Positions 14,704-28,300 of a DNA stretch of 64,000 bases are shown here, one piece after another. Where the stretch lies: contig NC_052672.1 of the NCBI RefSeq assembly GCF_016802725.1, forward strand, positions 15,820,710-15,884,709, read 5' to 3'. A program made the position numbers and the translations under genes. The stretch is from Solenopsis invicta (taxonomy: Eukaryota; Arthropoda; Insecta; Hymenoptera; Formicidae). Under the pieces are notes generated by a model, which saw only the letters and a program-made list of their open reading frames with translations, was not told the origin of the DNA and searched no databases. Within the stretch, counting starts at the first letter, position 1, and every line of letters begins with the position of its first letter.

Positions 14704-16455
14704 CTTCTTTCACACACTCATTCGCGGACCGACTCTCATTGTCTCTTCACCTCCTCCACTTGGATACAGCTATTTTCGTGCGATTTCGAGGCGGGCAGAC
14801 GTCTTCACTGACAATTTTTGCGCGTCGCGCGGTTTTACAAGGCAAACGGATCGAAAGGTGGCGATGTCTTTGAGTCAAAGGGTAGCTAATGCATAATGGC
14901 ATAAGCGTTAATTAGTGTACATTAATTAGGAGACTTTGTGCGCGACTACGACTCATTGTGGATCAACGAGGGGGATGACTTCCCTAACCGAGATGACAGC
15001 ACAGAAAGGTAACAAAGGCTTTGTTGAAATTTAGCGATTTTTATTTCCATGTTTCCTGCAACATCCTCCTCGACATTCAGTGCAAAACACCAAGTATTTC
15101 ACATTGGTAAATATCGCGGACAACTCATGCACGCTCATATTTTTCGCACGTATTAATCGCGTCGCAAGTTAAAAACAGATTAATCGCTCTATCGAGAATA
15201 TGTTATTAGCGGATGGGCCGGCCCTGGCGCTAATTCATGCCTAATAATAGGAAAGCTCGGGCTCGATTCGGGCAATTTCGCGTTCAATATCGAATCAGCC
15301 CTCACCTAAAGCAACCTGGGACTGAGGCTGCACGTCGCGACGCGAATTAAACAGCCCGACCAGCGTAAAATCGAATAATTCACAGTTTGCACGCTGAATC
15401 GGGCGCAATTCGACGCAATTCGTTTGGCGATCGCGTACGTCCCGGACGTGTCGGCACCGCGCCGTGACGCGGACGACGACGCGTGGGACACAAGCGCTCT
15501 TTTTAAGGAGGACTCTTGAAAGCAAGCTCACTCAAGCACAAAAAAATGAGAAATTTGTTTATTAATTAATGAATTATTTACAAAGCGCGGCCGGCCCGGT
15601 CGCTCCGATAGCCGAAGAAGAAGCGTGCGCTTTTCGACAACGTAAAAATCTCTAGGCGGACAACAATTATATAAATCGATGACGAAACGTGTGACGCGTT
15701 CGCGCGAGCGAGGGATATCTCGGGTAACATATTCGAGATCTCCTTTTGCGACGCGTCGCGCGTCGCGCGTCGCGCGTCGGCGGCAGCGTTATCGACCTCG
15801 AGGCGCGATTCCGCGCGCGCGAAGAAGGACGGTCTCTGAGAAAATAATAAAAATAAAATTTCCATCCCCGTCGCGCCGCGGCAGCACGCCCGAAATCTCA
15901 TCTTATCGCCGAGCGCCGAGCGTCGAGCGACGAGCGCCTCGCGAAATCCTTTCGTTTCAAACACACGAGGATCGATATCGCTCACTCCGCGACGCGCGCT
16001 TCATCGATCGTTCAGCGATTCGTGCACACATCGAATTAAAGATTCAATCGCAAATGTAAAGAGGAGGAACGCTCGTCGGCGAGAGCGGAGCGGTTCCCGC
16101 GTGCTACGCTTAATTATATAAAATATAATTAGTTAACCAATCAATCATAATATGTATATATAACATTACAAATGATCTACATGCTAAACATTTAAACTTA
16201 GACGGTATTCGCTGCTTTTGTACAATCGACGATAGAAAAAAGAAAGAACAATACGGCGGTCGTATAATAATTATAATATAATAATAACATTAATAATATT
16301 AACTGTAGCGTCTCATTATATAATATAAAGATAAAGATGTAATAAAGACTTTGTGTAGTAAATAATTTATATAAAAGTTCTGGCAAACATTAAGAAATCG
16401 CACAGAGTTTGATTCTCGCGTCATTCAGATTTCTAGCACACACATGGGCGCGCAT

Positions 16456-16456
<1 letters not shown>

Positions 16457-16495
<39 letters not shown>
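16457..16495. repeat. CA microsatellite
   Basis: Uninterrupted CA dinucleotide run of about 39 bases, followed by a degenerate CA-rich tail to about 16540. Confidence 0.95.
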
Positions 16496-16498
<3 letters not shown>

Positions 16499-17348
16499 TA
16501 CACTCACGCACATTCACGCACATATACATATATACGCAAGCAGTTACATACAATTGGTTGTTCTTTTTCGTTTTGTACATCTTTTACGCTCGTATTCCCG
16601 TTCGCACTTCTCGCAACTCGCATTCGCACATTCCTCTCTCGTCGCGTATAATTCTCTCTCTCTCGCTAGACAGTTTAGCAAACCTTCGTTAGCGCTTGCT
16701 AATCTCTTCTTCGCGTCGCTTCCCTGTTCTCCGAAGTCGACAAGTGCGAAAGCAACGTAACGAAACTAAAGAAGAGGAAAGGAAAAAAGCAACGTATGCA
16801 GGACGAGCTCGTTATTCGTGTTCAAGAAATCTTTCAATGCAATATATCTTACAGCAGCGCGAGAGTGGCTGAGAATCGATAACAGTCGCCAGTAGACAAT
16901 TCCGAGATTGAAGAAGGGCGAGAAATTTCAAAAACGACCGAAAACACGAAGCAATTTAACGGCGCGCCAAACGAGTCGATTTTTACTCGCGCTGGCATTC
17001 TTACGATGTTACGCGCGCCTCGACGTGGAATTGTCGCAAAGAGCGACTCGTCCTGCAGGCAGGAAAGAAACAAGAAAAAAAAGTCAAGTCACTATGCATC
17101 GCGAAACTACTCGCCTCTCTCGGGCTCGAGTGCGCGAATGGTTGCTCGATATCTTCCCCCTTTGCGTTTCTTATATACGTGATCGAGAATCGATCGGTCC
17201 GATCATCCTGACTTTGAGGAATTCGTCGGAGCGATTGCGCGCGATCGCCCGGTTTTTCGTGCGCTTTGCCCGTAAAAATTTCATTGAACCGTTCCCATAA
17301 ATAGCAGTTAAAGTTACCTGGAATTCAACCAAGTCTCGACTCCTGCTT

Positions 17349-17366
17349 TCTCTCTCTCTCTCTCTC
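17349..17366. repeat. CT microsatellite
   Basis: Uninterrupted TC/CT run of nine units. Confidence 0.9.
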
Positions 17367-19078
17367 TTCCTCCAGAAAGAAACACAGAATTAGTTAATTG
17401 TCACTTAATCCCGGAATCAGTTAGACTTGAATTAGCTTTAACGAATATTTATGGCCGCAGTCCGTGTGGAAAATTCGGAAATTCGGACCAACTACGCTCT
17501 CGCCGCACGCTGATTCCCTTTTAAGCTCGTGTCCGTACTCTACCATCGTCCCATTTCTTTTGCACTCATATACACCGATTATATCCCTCCCCGTCCGAAT
17601 TGGCGAACCGTTCTTCCGAAACCGGCAAGTAGGCCTGCGCATAGCGCGATTAGGCATGGCTCAGGCGGGAGCGTGCGTTTCCGCGGAAAATTGCGATCGT
17701 TTCCGCCGTTTTTCCCTCACCCTTCCGTCCACGAGGCGTTCGCTTGTTCTACGGCGGGACATTCGATGGGGCCCGACGTATTTCGTCTTTCTTCTCTCTC
17801 CCTTTCTTTTTTCCCATCTCATCCCCCCTCCCCCTCTTTTACGTCTTTTTTTTCTAACTACCAGTCATAATCCTAACGGAATACTCTCTAATATATAATG
17901 TACATTTACATATATATATGTATATATTTATATATAATAGCCGATACAAATATCACATGTGATCACCTACTGCGCTCGTTACACGAGCTCGCTACACCTT
18001 GTACAAAACGTCGAGTCTTCGGAGCAAACCAGCGCGTCTCGACTTCCGGGAGACTTTCGCGGTAAGGTGATTAGTCTCAACTTTCGATGAAGATGCCTCT
18101 CTCTTACGTTCTTCTTTTTTTTTCTTATTTTCCATCTTTTTTTCTATGTAATCTGTATTTTGTCGTCGAGGACAAGTCAGGTTCCTAGAATCGTATACAT
18201 TTCGCGTTCGTTTTCGTTTTGTTTTTTTTTCTCTCTCTGCTCGGCGATGTGTCGCGCGTGTGATTATCGATTCTCCGTTGCTGATAACGTCTTATACGCT
18301 CGCACGAGGGGTCTCGCTTAAAAATTACTAGATTTAAAAACCATGTACAATCACATCCCGATGAATAGGGTTCTCTTTTGGTAGACAAGACTCGAGCTCT
18401 CGCGCGTGCTGAAGCGTGTACAAACGCGAGTGCCGTGGTGTATTTATGTCTCTTTCGCGCGATGCAATCGATACGAACGACTCGTGGCGCGAAGCGTGTT
18501 TACGCGGCGCCGTGTAACACGGGGGTACCTACGAAATATTTTCCGAGAGGGAAATGCGGAAAGCGGCTTGGAAAGTCCACGCGTCAGGGTTCGATGGACA
18601 GCCCAGAGGAAAGGCTCTCTCTCTATGCAGCGCAGTACCGTGCTTGTTTTCGACAAGATAATCGATAAGCTAGCGACCTTTCGAAGATGACGACGGTTCG
18701 CGTAGAGCAAAGAGTGCAACGTCGTTTCGCGTAAAAAATTGATCATTTACTGTATATCGAATATACACGAATTTTTAACAACTTATTAGCCTAATGATTC
18801 CCCTTTCGTTGTCATTTCTTTTATACCGATAGAAAAAGGAGCAGTATCTCTGCAGGTGATCATCGTCCATCTTGACGAAAACATCGGAAACATAGCGACC
18901 ATGATAATATAAGAAGGAAATGAGAAGAACAAAGAAAAAAAAGAAAAAGAAAAAGAAGGAGAAATGACGTCGAGAGAAAGAAACGGCAGTTATGCAAGCG
19001 CGTTATTCGTTACAATTACACAGTTCAGCGACAAAAAAAGCTGCGACAAGGACATTAACTATCGCTTCGCATTTTGCA

Positions 19079-19082
<4 letters not shown>

Positions 19083-19112
<30 letters not shown>
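19083..19112. repeat. CT microsatellite
   Basis: Uninterrupted CT run of about 15 units. Confidence 0.95.
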
Positions 19113-19115
<3 letters not shown>

Positions 19116-21465
19116 CGCGCTCGCATCTTTTCTTTCTTCATTTTACCTCGTAATATAAAATACTCCTTTAAAGATTTTCCCACATCTCTTCTCGTTCAAA
19201 ATCACACATAATAAATCACATTATCGTAATATGTTAATACGCGTAATATTATATAAGTAGAAATGTATACGCAACGAGATACAGAATTCTGGAAAAATGA
19301 TTTCTTTTTTTCACTGACTTTTTCCACTTGCCCCGCAATTTTCCCTTTCTCCCTCTTTCTCTCTGCGTCTGGCACTCCCTCAAGGATCACCTTGCGTACT
19401 TTTCCGTTCACACTGTCTCTCGTTACATGTGTTACGTGCGCACGCACTCGTCTTACGTACATACACGAAGAAATGTCAATAATCATCGACAGTAAATATC
19501 CCGGCTAAAACATAGAAATGCCGTCGCATGCCTGTATAAAATCCCTAAAAATACTATCCCCTATCATGGATTGTGTTGTTGGATGACATTAGTGACTGTG
19601 CGCGGTGACTGTTTGTTTGCTCGTTTTCTTTCCATTTTCGAGTTTACCTCTTCGATGCTCGACACCTCGTCATGAGAAAAGTTTCATCCCCGATAGAACG
19701 CGCCTATTCGCGTTAATAGCCGTGTCAAAGGATCAAAAGACTGTGGTTTCTTTTTATTCTTGCTTTTAATATGTCGCGTAAACGTCAGGAATTCGATTTG
19801 AAATCGGGAAGACTCGATTCGCGATGAATCGGGGAAGATCACACGAGCGAGGCTCGAGAATCGAGCGTTGATTGAAATCATTTCTATCCCTTTAGGCCCC
19901 GAGATAGTCTGCCTATAAATATACTGATTACTTGCGTTTCGTGAGATGTATGTTTCTTTCAGAGGAACGCGTCTTTTTACTTTTCCCATTCTCGAAGACT
20001 TTTTCTCATCAGCTCTTACTTGCCCTTTCTTCAGTTTCTTATTGAGATTAAAACACACAGGCATATATTCGGACTCCTTCTGAATTTCAGGCTTCATCTT
20101 GTATCGTATGCCTGTGCGTACATGCGCTTGACGGCTAGAAATGTGGGTACGTACCGCAATTTAGAAAATGTCTCAGAATTGTAAATCGCACCTGCTACCG
20201 AGTATTTCAACGAGTGCGTTGTGTATGTATGTTTGTGTACGTGTTAGTATATGTGTATAAGTGCATCATGAAAAGAGACACGGAGAAGGACGGACGCCTC
20301 TTAATACACTGCGCCCTTGATTTTGTTTGTTTATTTAACTCGTTGCACGATTTTTACAAGTCTTTAAATATGCCAAAGGTCACTTTTTAAAAATATAAGT
20401 TATATCGTCTTTGTTTTTTTCTCATAACTCTTTCGTTCTCGCGCATCTTGTCTTTCTTTCTTTTTTTCTCTCATTCTCTTTCTTACCTCGTATTTATGCA
20501 CTTTCACTCTTGTTCATTCGCACATTGTCACTGGTGCTTCTATGTTCATCGTAATTTCCTTTCTCACTTTTTTTCATTTTTTATTCAAACTTTTTCTCTT
20601 TCATTTTCTCTCTTTCTTCGCTTCTCTTTCGCTTCTTTTTAAGTTTTTTTTTGTCATAAAATCCTTGTATATCATTAATAGTGCTCATTTTCTTCATTAT
20701 TTCTATTTAACTCTGTTCTAACGAGAAAATTCCCTAAAAATAATATTAGTTCTATCAGTTCGGTTATCGGTGTAGTATTTTGAATGTGCATTTGACAATA
20801 CATGACGTCTGGAATGTATATGTAAACAAGAAAAAATATCAATGATTCGAAATAAACTGTGACGCAAAGCTTTCGATACAAAAAAAATGTTATAAAAAAT
20901 ATATATAATTCCTAAATAAAATATTTCTCGTGCAGAAAGACTCAGACAATAAAATAGAGAATGAAATTCAAAAACAAAAAAAAGAAGAAACATATGGAAT
21001 TACAGCAAACTAAAATTAATAAATAAAATTGCAGACGTCTTGAATTGTTAACTAATACTTTTTTTTCATAACTTCACAAATAGTAACACATCAAATTCCT
21101 TCCACATCGGGGGTAAGTGCTTCAAAATTTACATGATTGCAGCTATCTAGCATTGCGTTCGTCAGTGCCCTGTTGCCGCGAGTGTATTTGTTATTAACAT
21201 TATTATTAAAAGGGAGCTTTTTACATTTCTCTGTCAATTTACGTGTTATTTGCTACTCTTTTAAGTTTGCGTCAAAATCTTTTGGGGAAAGGGGAGGAAT
21301 GTTTATACAAATTTCGCGATACTCGACCGATATAATTCGTTTCGTCAATTTTTCTTTCTTCAATTCAATCTTTTGCTTCTTTTTATGCAAAAATGATCCA
21401 GCACGAGCCGCGCCGCACTTTTTACGTTTGCCCTTCCTGTCATCCTCTCTTCCTTTCTTTCCCGT

Positions 21466-21489
21466 TCTCTCTCTCTCTCTCTCTCTCTC
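21466..21489. repeat. CT microsatellite
   Basis: CT run of about 12 units at the end of a longer pyrimidine tract from 21430. Confidence 0.95.
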
Positions 21490-21827
21490 GCTCTCATTCT
21501 CTCTGATACTCACATACATCTTCGCATTTTTTCTTTAAAATCGTGTAATTTACAGTTACTATACAACATGACTGAAAATACCTTAGACCACGATAATACA
21601 ATTATAATCGTACTGTATTTTTTAATTTTTTTTATTACCACTTAATTTATGTATGCTTTTATTTTTTTTATTCTCAGTATTCATCTCGTTTTTCTTGTAC
21701 GCGAGTATCATAAAACATTTATGTTCACTTATCGTACCTCGTACAACGATACTGCATCTCTCCTAAAGTTCTTTAGAGTTTTCTTAGATACTTACATCTC
21801 TACCTATGTATAACGATCTCTACCTAC

Positions 21828-21853
21828 ATATATATATATATATTTATATATAT
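21828..21853. repeat. AT dinucleotide repeat
   Basis: TA run with one T interruption. Confidence 0.9.
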
Positions 21854-22072
21854 AATACTCTCTATCTGTTCTCAAACACTCTTGGGCGCATACGCTCTAT
21901 TCCCATTCGTCGATCTATAATAATCATCTGTCTATCTAAGTGCCTATCTAACGATTTAGCTATCCACCTATCTAAACGTCTAGCAACTTTTTTATTCAAA
22001 GTATTCGAGCTTTTCTCTCGCCGTTACTTAATTGCTCGCCTCTGTCTCCGATCTCGTTAATTTAGCGATACA

Positions 22073-22080
22073 TATTTACA
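22073..22080 (-). promoter_or_regulatory. Pumilio-type element candidate
   Basis: The minus strand reads TGTAAATA, a match to the Pumilio response element UGUANAUA. It would matter only if this part of the downstream region is really luna 3' UTR. A single 8-mer match is expected by chance at this scale. Confidence 0.2.
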
Positions 22081-22721
22081 GAGCTCGTTGGTTGCCTCGA
22101 TTGGAAATACCGGACGTCGTAACGACAAAAGAGAATACCTTTCTCCGGGAAAAGTCTTCTCTTTTGCAACATCGGCTCATCACCTCTTCTTCAACACTAA
22201 GTCTAAATACGAACTCAGTGCAGAGACGCACGAGTCTGAAGAGCAAATTATACATGCGTGTGGACTCCGGTTCTAACAAGGACCATTATCTTCAGTTACT
22301 TTCGTTCCAGCGACCGGCATGGAATTTAACGAGAGGTCGTCGAGGTCAGAGACGAGACTTTGCATCTTTCGCGTGCGCGCCCATTTCTTTTCCCTTGTAC
22401 TACCGCGTACTTTTAATTACATCTCGCCCGTCGGAAAAAAAAGATCGGGAATGGGGAGAGGGGGATGTGTCGCGAACGCGACGACGACCACAGTATCCGA
22501 ATATGGCTATCAAAAAGACGTCTGGCTTCATGGCCGTTATATCTTAAAATTGTAAATGCTACATATATATATATATTTATTTATTTATAATTAATCGTGA
22601 ACATGGTAACAAATAATGAAACATTGAAAAAATTGCACAATATACAAACTTAGTATTCGGCTTATCTCCTCCCTTATACTCCACCTATCAGGCTTGGAAT
22701 ACCCGTGGAAAAAAATACATC

Positions 22722-22776
22722 TACACGCACGCACACACTCACACTCACACTCACACACGCAAACGCACGCACGCAT
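22722..22776. repeat. CA-rich degenerate repeat
   Basis: CACGCA and CACACT units in imperfect tandem. Confidence 0.8.
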
Positions 22777-24206
22777 CGACGACCCACACATAACACAGCC
22801 GCACTCGCATGCACTCGTACGAACCGCGCCGACTCTCAGTCAGTCGGGCTTACTCAGTAGGTACGGTATATCTTTAGATTCTACGTGCGTATCAATTAAT
22901 TTATTTGGCCACTGAACATTTAAAATTTAGTTATTTTTTTTATATTTCTCGTCTCCTTGGCTATTTCGCGTCTTACTGTCAGGTAAGATTAGTCTTCTTG
23001 AAGTTTTCCTCCTTCCCTCGTTTTTTTTTTTTTGATGAGTGCGCACCGCAACGGTTTCAATTTATTTCGTACTTTTTCTTTTCTTTTCTTTTCGACATTG
23101 TCGCCGGGAATACTTGATTATTCTGTTGCACGCGATATATCTTAAATATCGGGATTTTTCAATGACGAGCGAGACGAGCAATCTCCCGCTGATGACCGTA
23201 GATGCTTGTTAGATCAACACGCTCGCGGATACAAGATAATAAAGTCGACTGTCTGCCATAGATCATGCGCGAGGCAGGGAACCGTTCGCGATTTATTCGG
23301 CTGCGTGAAAAGCGTACGAAAGTCTTATGCGGATTTTACAGCCCGTAATATACTTGCTTATCTACATTGTTTCAATGAGTATGACGAGAATATTAAAAAA
23401 TATATATATATATTTATTTGTATTCTGCTGAGTTTTTCGTGATGATCGTCTCGTCGAACGATCCCCTTACCCGCGCATGTTTCGAGCAGTGCTACAGTCG
23501 GAAAACATCGCGAGAGAAAAAGCCCTTTTTTACAGTCCCCACAAGCATGCAAAATTCGAGTAAGTTTCTCTCTTTTTTTTTCTTTTCGTAAGAATAAAAA
23601 AGCGCTGCGTCAACAATGACGATCGAGTGTGGATTACCTGCAAGCTGGAGTGCGTCGGCATTTAGTAAAAATCAGCTGTAAGTAGCAAAGCGAAACAGTT
23701 GTATCCCGCATTCATAAGCTTCTTTTCGAGCGGGCTTTGGTACTGATAGCGCGGCGGCGGAATCAGCGGCGGGCCGCGCTGTAATTCGCACTGTAAATTC
23801 AGGATTAGCACTCGGCACAGCGAATCTTCGTTGCCGTCGAAACTGATCGAAATCACGTATTCAATTACCACGCGTCGCGCGCCTGCCTCGATTCTCCGCT
23901 GCGTGAGAATGCGATTTCGATGCGCCCTACGAGAGAGATCGCCGGTGGGATCGCGAGTGCCGCGTGCGCGTATTTAGCCGCGAATGTCTTCGCGGAGTTC
24001 CTGAAAGGGAAAGAAAAAAAGCAAGAGAAAGAAAATAACGTTTGGCACCGACAGTTTGCATTATTGTCCTCGCGAAAATCTACGTTTTTCTCTAGTTTTT
24101 AGTGCGCGCGCGACGGCACTCGCGACACCCGAGATATCTCGACATCGACAAATGCGACAACCGTTGACTCGATCGTTTTGGAAAAGATTAACGGTTTGTT
24201 CTGTGG

Positions 24207-24257
24207 TACATACATACATACATACATGCATGCTGCATGCATGCATGCATGTATGCA
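24207..24257. repeat. Palindromic ACAT/GCAT tetranucleotide repeat
   Basis: TACATACATACATACATACA is followed by repeated GCAT units and then GTATGCA, giving a self-complementary tract. On the minus strand it gives GU-rich TGTATGTATG sequence downstream of the AATAAA at 24274-24279. Confidence 0.85.
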
Positions 24258-24273
24258 GTAGGAGCGTATATCT

Positions 24274-24279
24274 TTTATT
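24274..24279 (-). terminator. Candidate proximal poly(A) signal of luna
   Basis: AATAAA on the minus strand, about 940 nt after the luna stop codon. A GU-rich stretch (TGTATGTATG repeats) follows 45-70 nt downstream in the sense direction, the arrangement expected around a cleavage site although slightly far. The hexamer is common in AT-rich DNA, so this is a candidate only. Confidence 0.35.
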
Positions 24280-25216
24280 TAACATAAAAATTCTCTTCTT
24301 TCTTTTATCGACGAATGAGCATCCGCTTGTGCCGCGTACCGTTGAGAATCGGCGAAAACTTTAGGCTTTCTCCAGTCAGCTTCTCGCTCCTCGAAGACCT
24401 CCGGTTGCTAAAGTCGCAGCTTGAAATCTTCGACGGTAGCTCTGATCTTAAAATGTAACGAATTGGCAGTGATTGACGTCTCTCGTACGAAACTTCCCGG
24501 GCGACTTCTTTGTTCGGCAACTTCCCCGGAGGCCCTCCCCTTTCCTATATTACATTGGCCGCAATCTCTCTTCCGGATCATTGCTGACCGTCGACGTTTC
24601 CGTCTCTCCTCAAACTCGTGCGAGTTAGCGGGGTCGAAGATTTGTTTCGTGCGATCCCTTTGGCTCTTAAAGACAAATGTCGTTGATCACTTTTTTTTCC
24701 CCTCCTCCTGATCTCACACATCAGGGCACACTTCGGGGAAATGCACATTGTTACACACGTGTGACTCTTTGGACTCCGATGAAGTGCTGCTTTAAAGTAC
24801 AACACGTCATCCGATTGCTCGTCAAGCCTTCTTCCGAATCGTTCCCCTGGATCGTTTTAGACACAAACTCGATCTTCGATTGTCTTCAAACGGCGTCTCG
24901 CTGATCATCGATCTCCTCTCGAGTGACCCTCGGAAATGGGTTTTCCGTCACAGACGGAGCCTGACGAATCTCAAATACCTAATACAGCTACTTTCGTAGA
25001 TCTTTCTCTTGATGTTTGTTCATCAAGCTTGAGCGTTCGATAATCGATCGCCTTCTACTTGCAGCATACTACTAGGTGTCCTCGGAAAATGCTAGAATCG
25101 CGTGAATTTCGCCGTGCAAATATCGAAGATCTCCGCGATCTTTACGAGGAAGAGGTCTCGACGGTCCCAACCGCGGAGTACGACGCGCGGCTGGAACCGC
25201 TCGCGGAGACGATTGA

Positions 25217-25392
25217 TTACACGTGTCTCTTCATGTGGAGAGCTAGATGGTCGCTGCGGGAGAAGCATCGGTCGCAATGCCGACATTTGAACGGCTTCGC
25301 GCCGGTGTGCTTGCGGTAATGGCGCGTCAATTCGTCCGAACGCGCAAATCGCCATTCGCAGCCCTCCCAGCTGCACTTGTACGGCTTCTCCC
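25217..25392 (-). CDS. luna: luna last coding exon (zinc fingers 2 and 3, stop)
   Basis: 176 nt: two bases complete Gly286, then 57 codons and a stop. The acceptor CTTCTGTTACAG precedes GGGAGAAGCCG. It encodes EKPYKCSWEGCEWRFARSDE for finger 2 and KPFKCRHCDRCFSRSDHLAL for finger 3. DNA-contact segments RSDELTRH and RSDHLALH are the KLF standard, predicting binding to CACCC/GC-box DNA. The protein stops one residue (Val) after the last zinc-binding histidine, as vertebrate KLF6 and KLF7 stop with Leu or Ile. Confidence 0.98.
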
Positions 25393-28300
25393 CTGTAACA
25401 GAAGAGAGGAAAGCCACGTTAGCGAATCTGCTAGGACGCTTAATCCTCCAAGTGGTCGCAGAACGGTCTCGACGAGCCACTATAAAATTCTAATCGGTGT
25501 AAAATGCGTTTTAAATGTTCATGATAAAGTAGCAGTAAACAGACACGCTTTTCAATCAAATCTATAAGAAAAATTCAATAATAATTTTACGTTTAGTAAA
25601 ATAACAAACAGATACATTTTCTAAATTTAGAAAATTGATACTACCTAAAATTAGATAGGATAAGTACATATTCTTGTTAATAACTCTTTTGATTTCACGA
25701 TGATAGATTAGTATATATAAATATATATGTTCTAAATTGTGAAACATTATACTAAGCTTGCTATAAATCACACATGCCTAGTTTCGGCAAACTGCCATCG
25801 TCAATTGGTAGTTTGCGCGGAACATAACGCTGGATAATGCCCGCTTGTACGGAGATAAGCGGAACCACAGAGTATCAGTCTCCTACTTGAGAAAGCTCGT
25901 TCGTTCAATGTTATGATCGAGGCACACTGTAGGGGCAGGCTATCCTTGATCACAGGATAGTAAACGTACCGCGCGATAGGCATAAGCTTACAGCAAAGCG
26001 ATTCAATAGATTTCCGCGAGATGATACGCGAGGATTGGACGTTATTATCCTCCTAAACAGACTATCAAAGACAATGAGTGGTATCTAATCGTCGTTAACC
26101 GCGACGAAACGCTCGGGAAACGACGGGATTCGTGTCCAACTGTCGGCACAATGGCAACCACACGTGGGCGGCGACCACGATACAAATCCCCGTGTCGCAA
26201 ATCCCATGGTAATCCCGTGGGATTCGCGCGGCGATTGAATTTGATTTAAAAATCTATATAACCCTGAAAAATCCGCACGACGCCGCCCACCCATTCGCCG
26301 TTGATTTGCGACACGTGGGAGAAAACATTAGGGAGTACCGTCCACGAAAACACGTGTGCGACTGCACGCTGAGATGGAGCATTGGAGCCGCGTTAGCACT
26401 CGTCAGGCGGAAGGAGAGACCGTGTGTTATTAAGCCCGTAAATAATCTATTCGGTAATATAGAAGGCGGCTGACGTTGATGAGGCCACGGTGGAGAAGAG
26501 ACAATACGAGGTCACCACCTGTGGCGCGATGCTAGCGAGATTAACAAGCTGAGGGAGTTTCGTAGCACGGAAAGAGAAGCGGGTTGAGATAGGGACGGGG
26601 GAGAGGGTTGAATCAGAGGCTGTGCAGGAACGACTGCGAGCCCCATACACTAACTGGTAAATCGTGGCTTGACAGGGAAAGGGTGGCTGGCGCCGCGTCG
26701 CGCCGCGCCGTGCCGCTCTCGCCTACGTATCGCGACTCATCGACCTTGCAATAACAAACGATTTCCACCCTTTTATGTATGCTCTAATACAAACTCGCGT
26801 ACTGCTCTCTTTCATTTGATTCTTCATGTTATGTCACTAGGTTATGATATTCTTGGCTCACGATCGGTTGTCTACTTTCGCTATCAGATCAATTGTGAGG
26901 TGTACACAAATAAATTCTGCTACTGTTCAAGACGAATTATAAGATCCGAGTATACTTGTGTAATAAAACATTTGCATTTAACTAATAAGTAAAATATTAG
27001 ATTCAATCTCTCTAGGAGTAATGAAAAATTATTGCTCGCGTAAAAAGGCTCGCAAACGGAGGGGGGAGGGCTTTGTCTTTCTGATTTAAACTTTTGGAGT
27101 GTCCGTGCAGACGTGTCTCTTGTCGCGATCTAGATACGTCCGTTGTAAAGTACTTTGAGCTCGCACTGAAATACGATCTTCTATTATTTTTGTCAAGGCA
27201 CGAAATTTGTCGGGCATATCCGACTGCATCTAGGAACTGATGCGCGAGTATATTTCACAACACCGCCGTCGAGATAAAAGTAATACAAATGTGTGTATAA
27301 AACCCCGAAGAGAAACGTTTAACACGTCGCCTACCCTCCCGCGGTTCTCATAAATCCGAAAAAGAGGCGGAATCCTCGACTCTACAAAGTGCTGTTTTTA
27401 GATTGCCGTGTCTGTTTGCGAGTTTGCGCAAAAGGCACGGCTGTAATTTAAATGTAGTGTTTTCTCATCCGTGTAACGCGCTGCGTCTGAAAAAGTAGAT
27501 GTAACAGATTACAACGTGATTTTAGTCAGTCCGACAAAGATATTTTCCGTGCGTCGCGCGCGATCGGTATTCAAGGAAAACGAAAAATATCCCAAGATTA
27601 TGGAATCTGAAACGGGATATCTCACGGGATACATAATATCCACTAATATAAATTCGATAATTAACATTATTTCATAATCGTCAGCGTATGAACGATTAAG
27701 AAATATAGGATAGGAGAAAATAAATAAAAATAAATATAAAACAGAAACGTTTTTAGTTTTATTATTTGCAAAGTTATTGTTCTCTACATCGCAACCCAAT
27801 ATAAATTTATTTTAGAAAAACAAATATTAACGCATAAGCTACAAGTTTCGTTTTTCTGTGCAAACGGCGAGAAACATTAAAAAAATATATATATGTATGA
27901 AAGATAATTTCGCGAGAGTCGAAACCTACCCCCGACTACACAGTCACAATGACTGGTGCAACTGACGTTTCGCCGAACGACGTTCCACGTTGCCGCGAGA
28001 GGAGGGAGAACGACGGGAAAAAATTTACACCGCGTTTCGGTCTCTTTCAAAGTTGTTCCGAGGGGGTACTAGCCGGAGCCCCTCTTCTCCACCGAGTCTC
28101 TCATCCCCGAGTAGGAGGTGACGACGACAAATCCAGCCGGGACGTGGCGACGCATAACCAAATCCGTCCGTCCCCTCCCCCCTGCCCCGTTACTCCACCA
28201 CCTGCACCCACCCTCGACTGGCTGTTTCCGGCGCCTCCGCCAACGACACCCGACATTCTACGAGACCGCGACTCTGCGGAAAATACGGCACACGTACTTG

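Larger units (their letters stand above)
13850..25216 (-). other. Possible very long 3' UTR / downstream region of luna
   Basis: This begins directly after the luna stop codon. The plus strand is rich in T/C tracts (13.97-14.16, 14.6-14.7, 17.8, 19.08, 20.4-20.65, 21.43-21.49 and 23.0-23.1 kb), so a minus-strand transcript would be A/G-rich with GA, GU and A tracts. No coding sequence is recognisable. Several AATAAA hexamers occur on the minus strand (24274-24279, 22576-22585 and 20330-20335). Long 3' UTRs are common in insect developmental regulators, but the distal end here is inferred only from composition. At least the first kilobase is likely transcribed; the rest may be intergenic. Confidence 0.35.
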
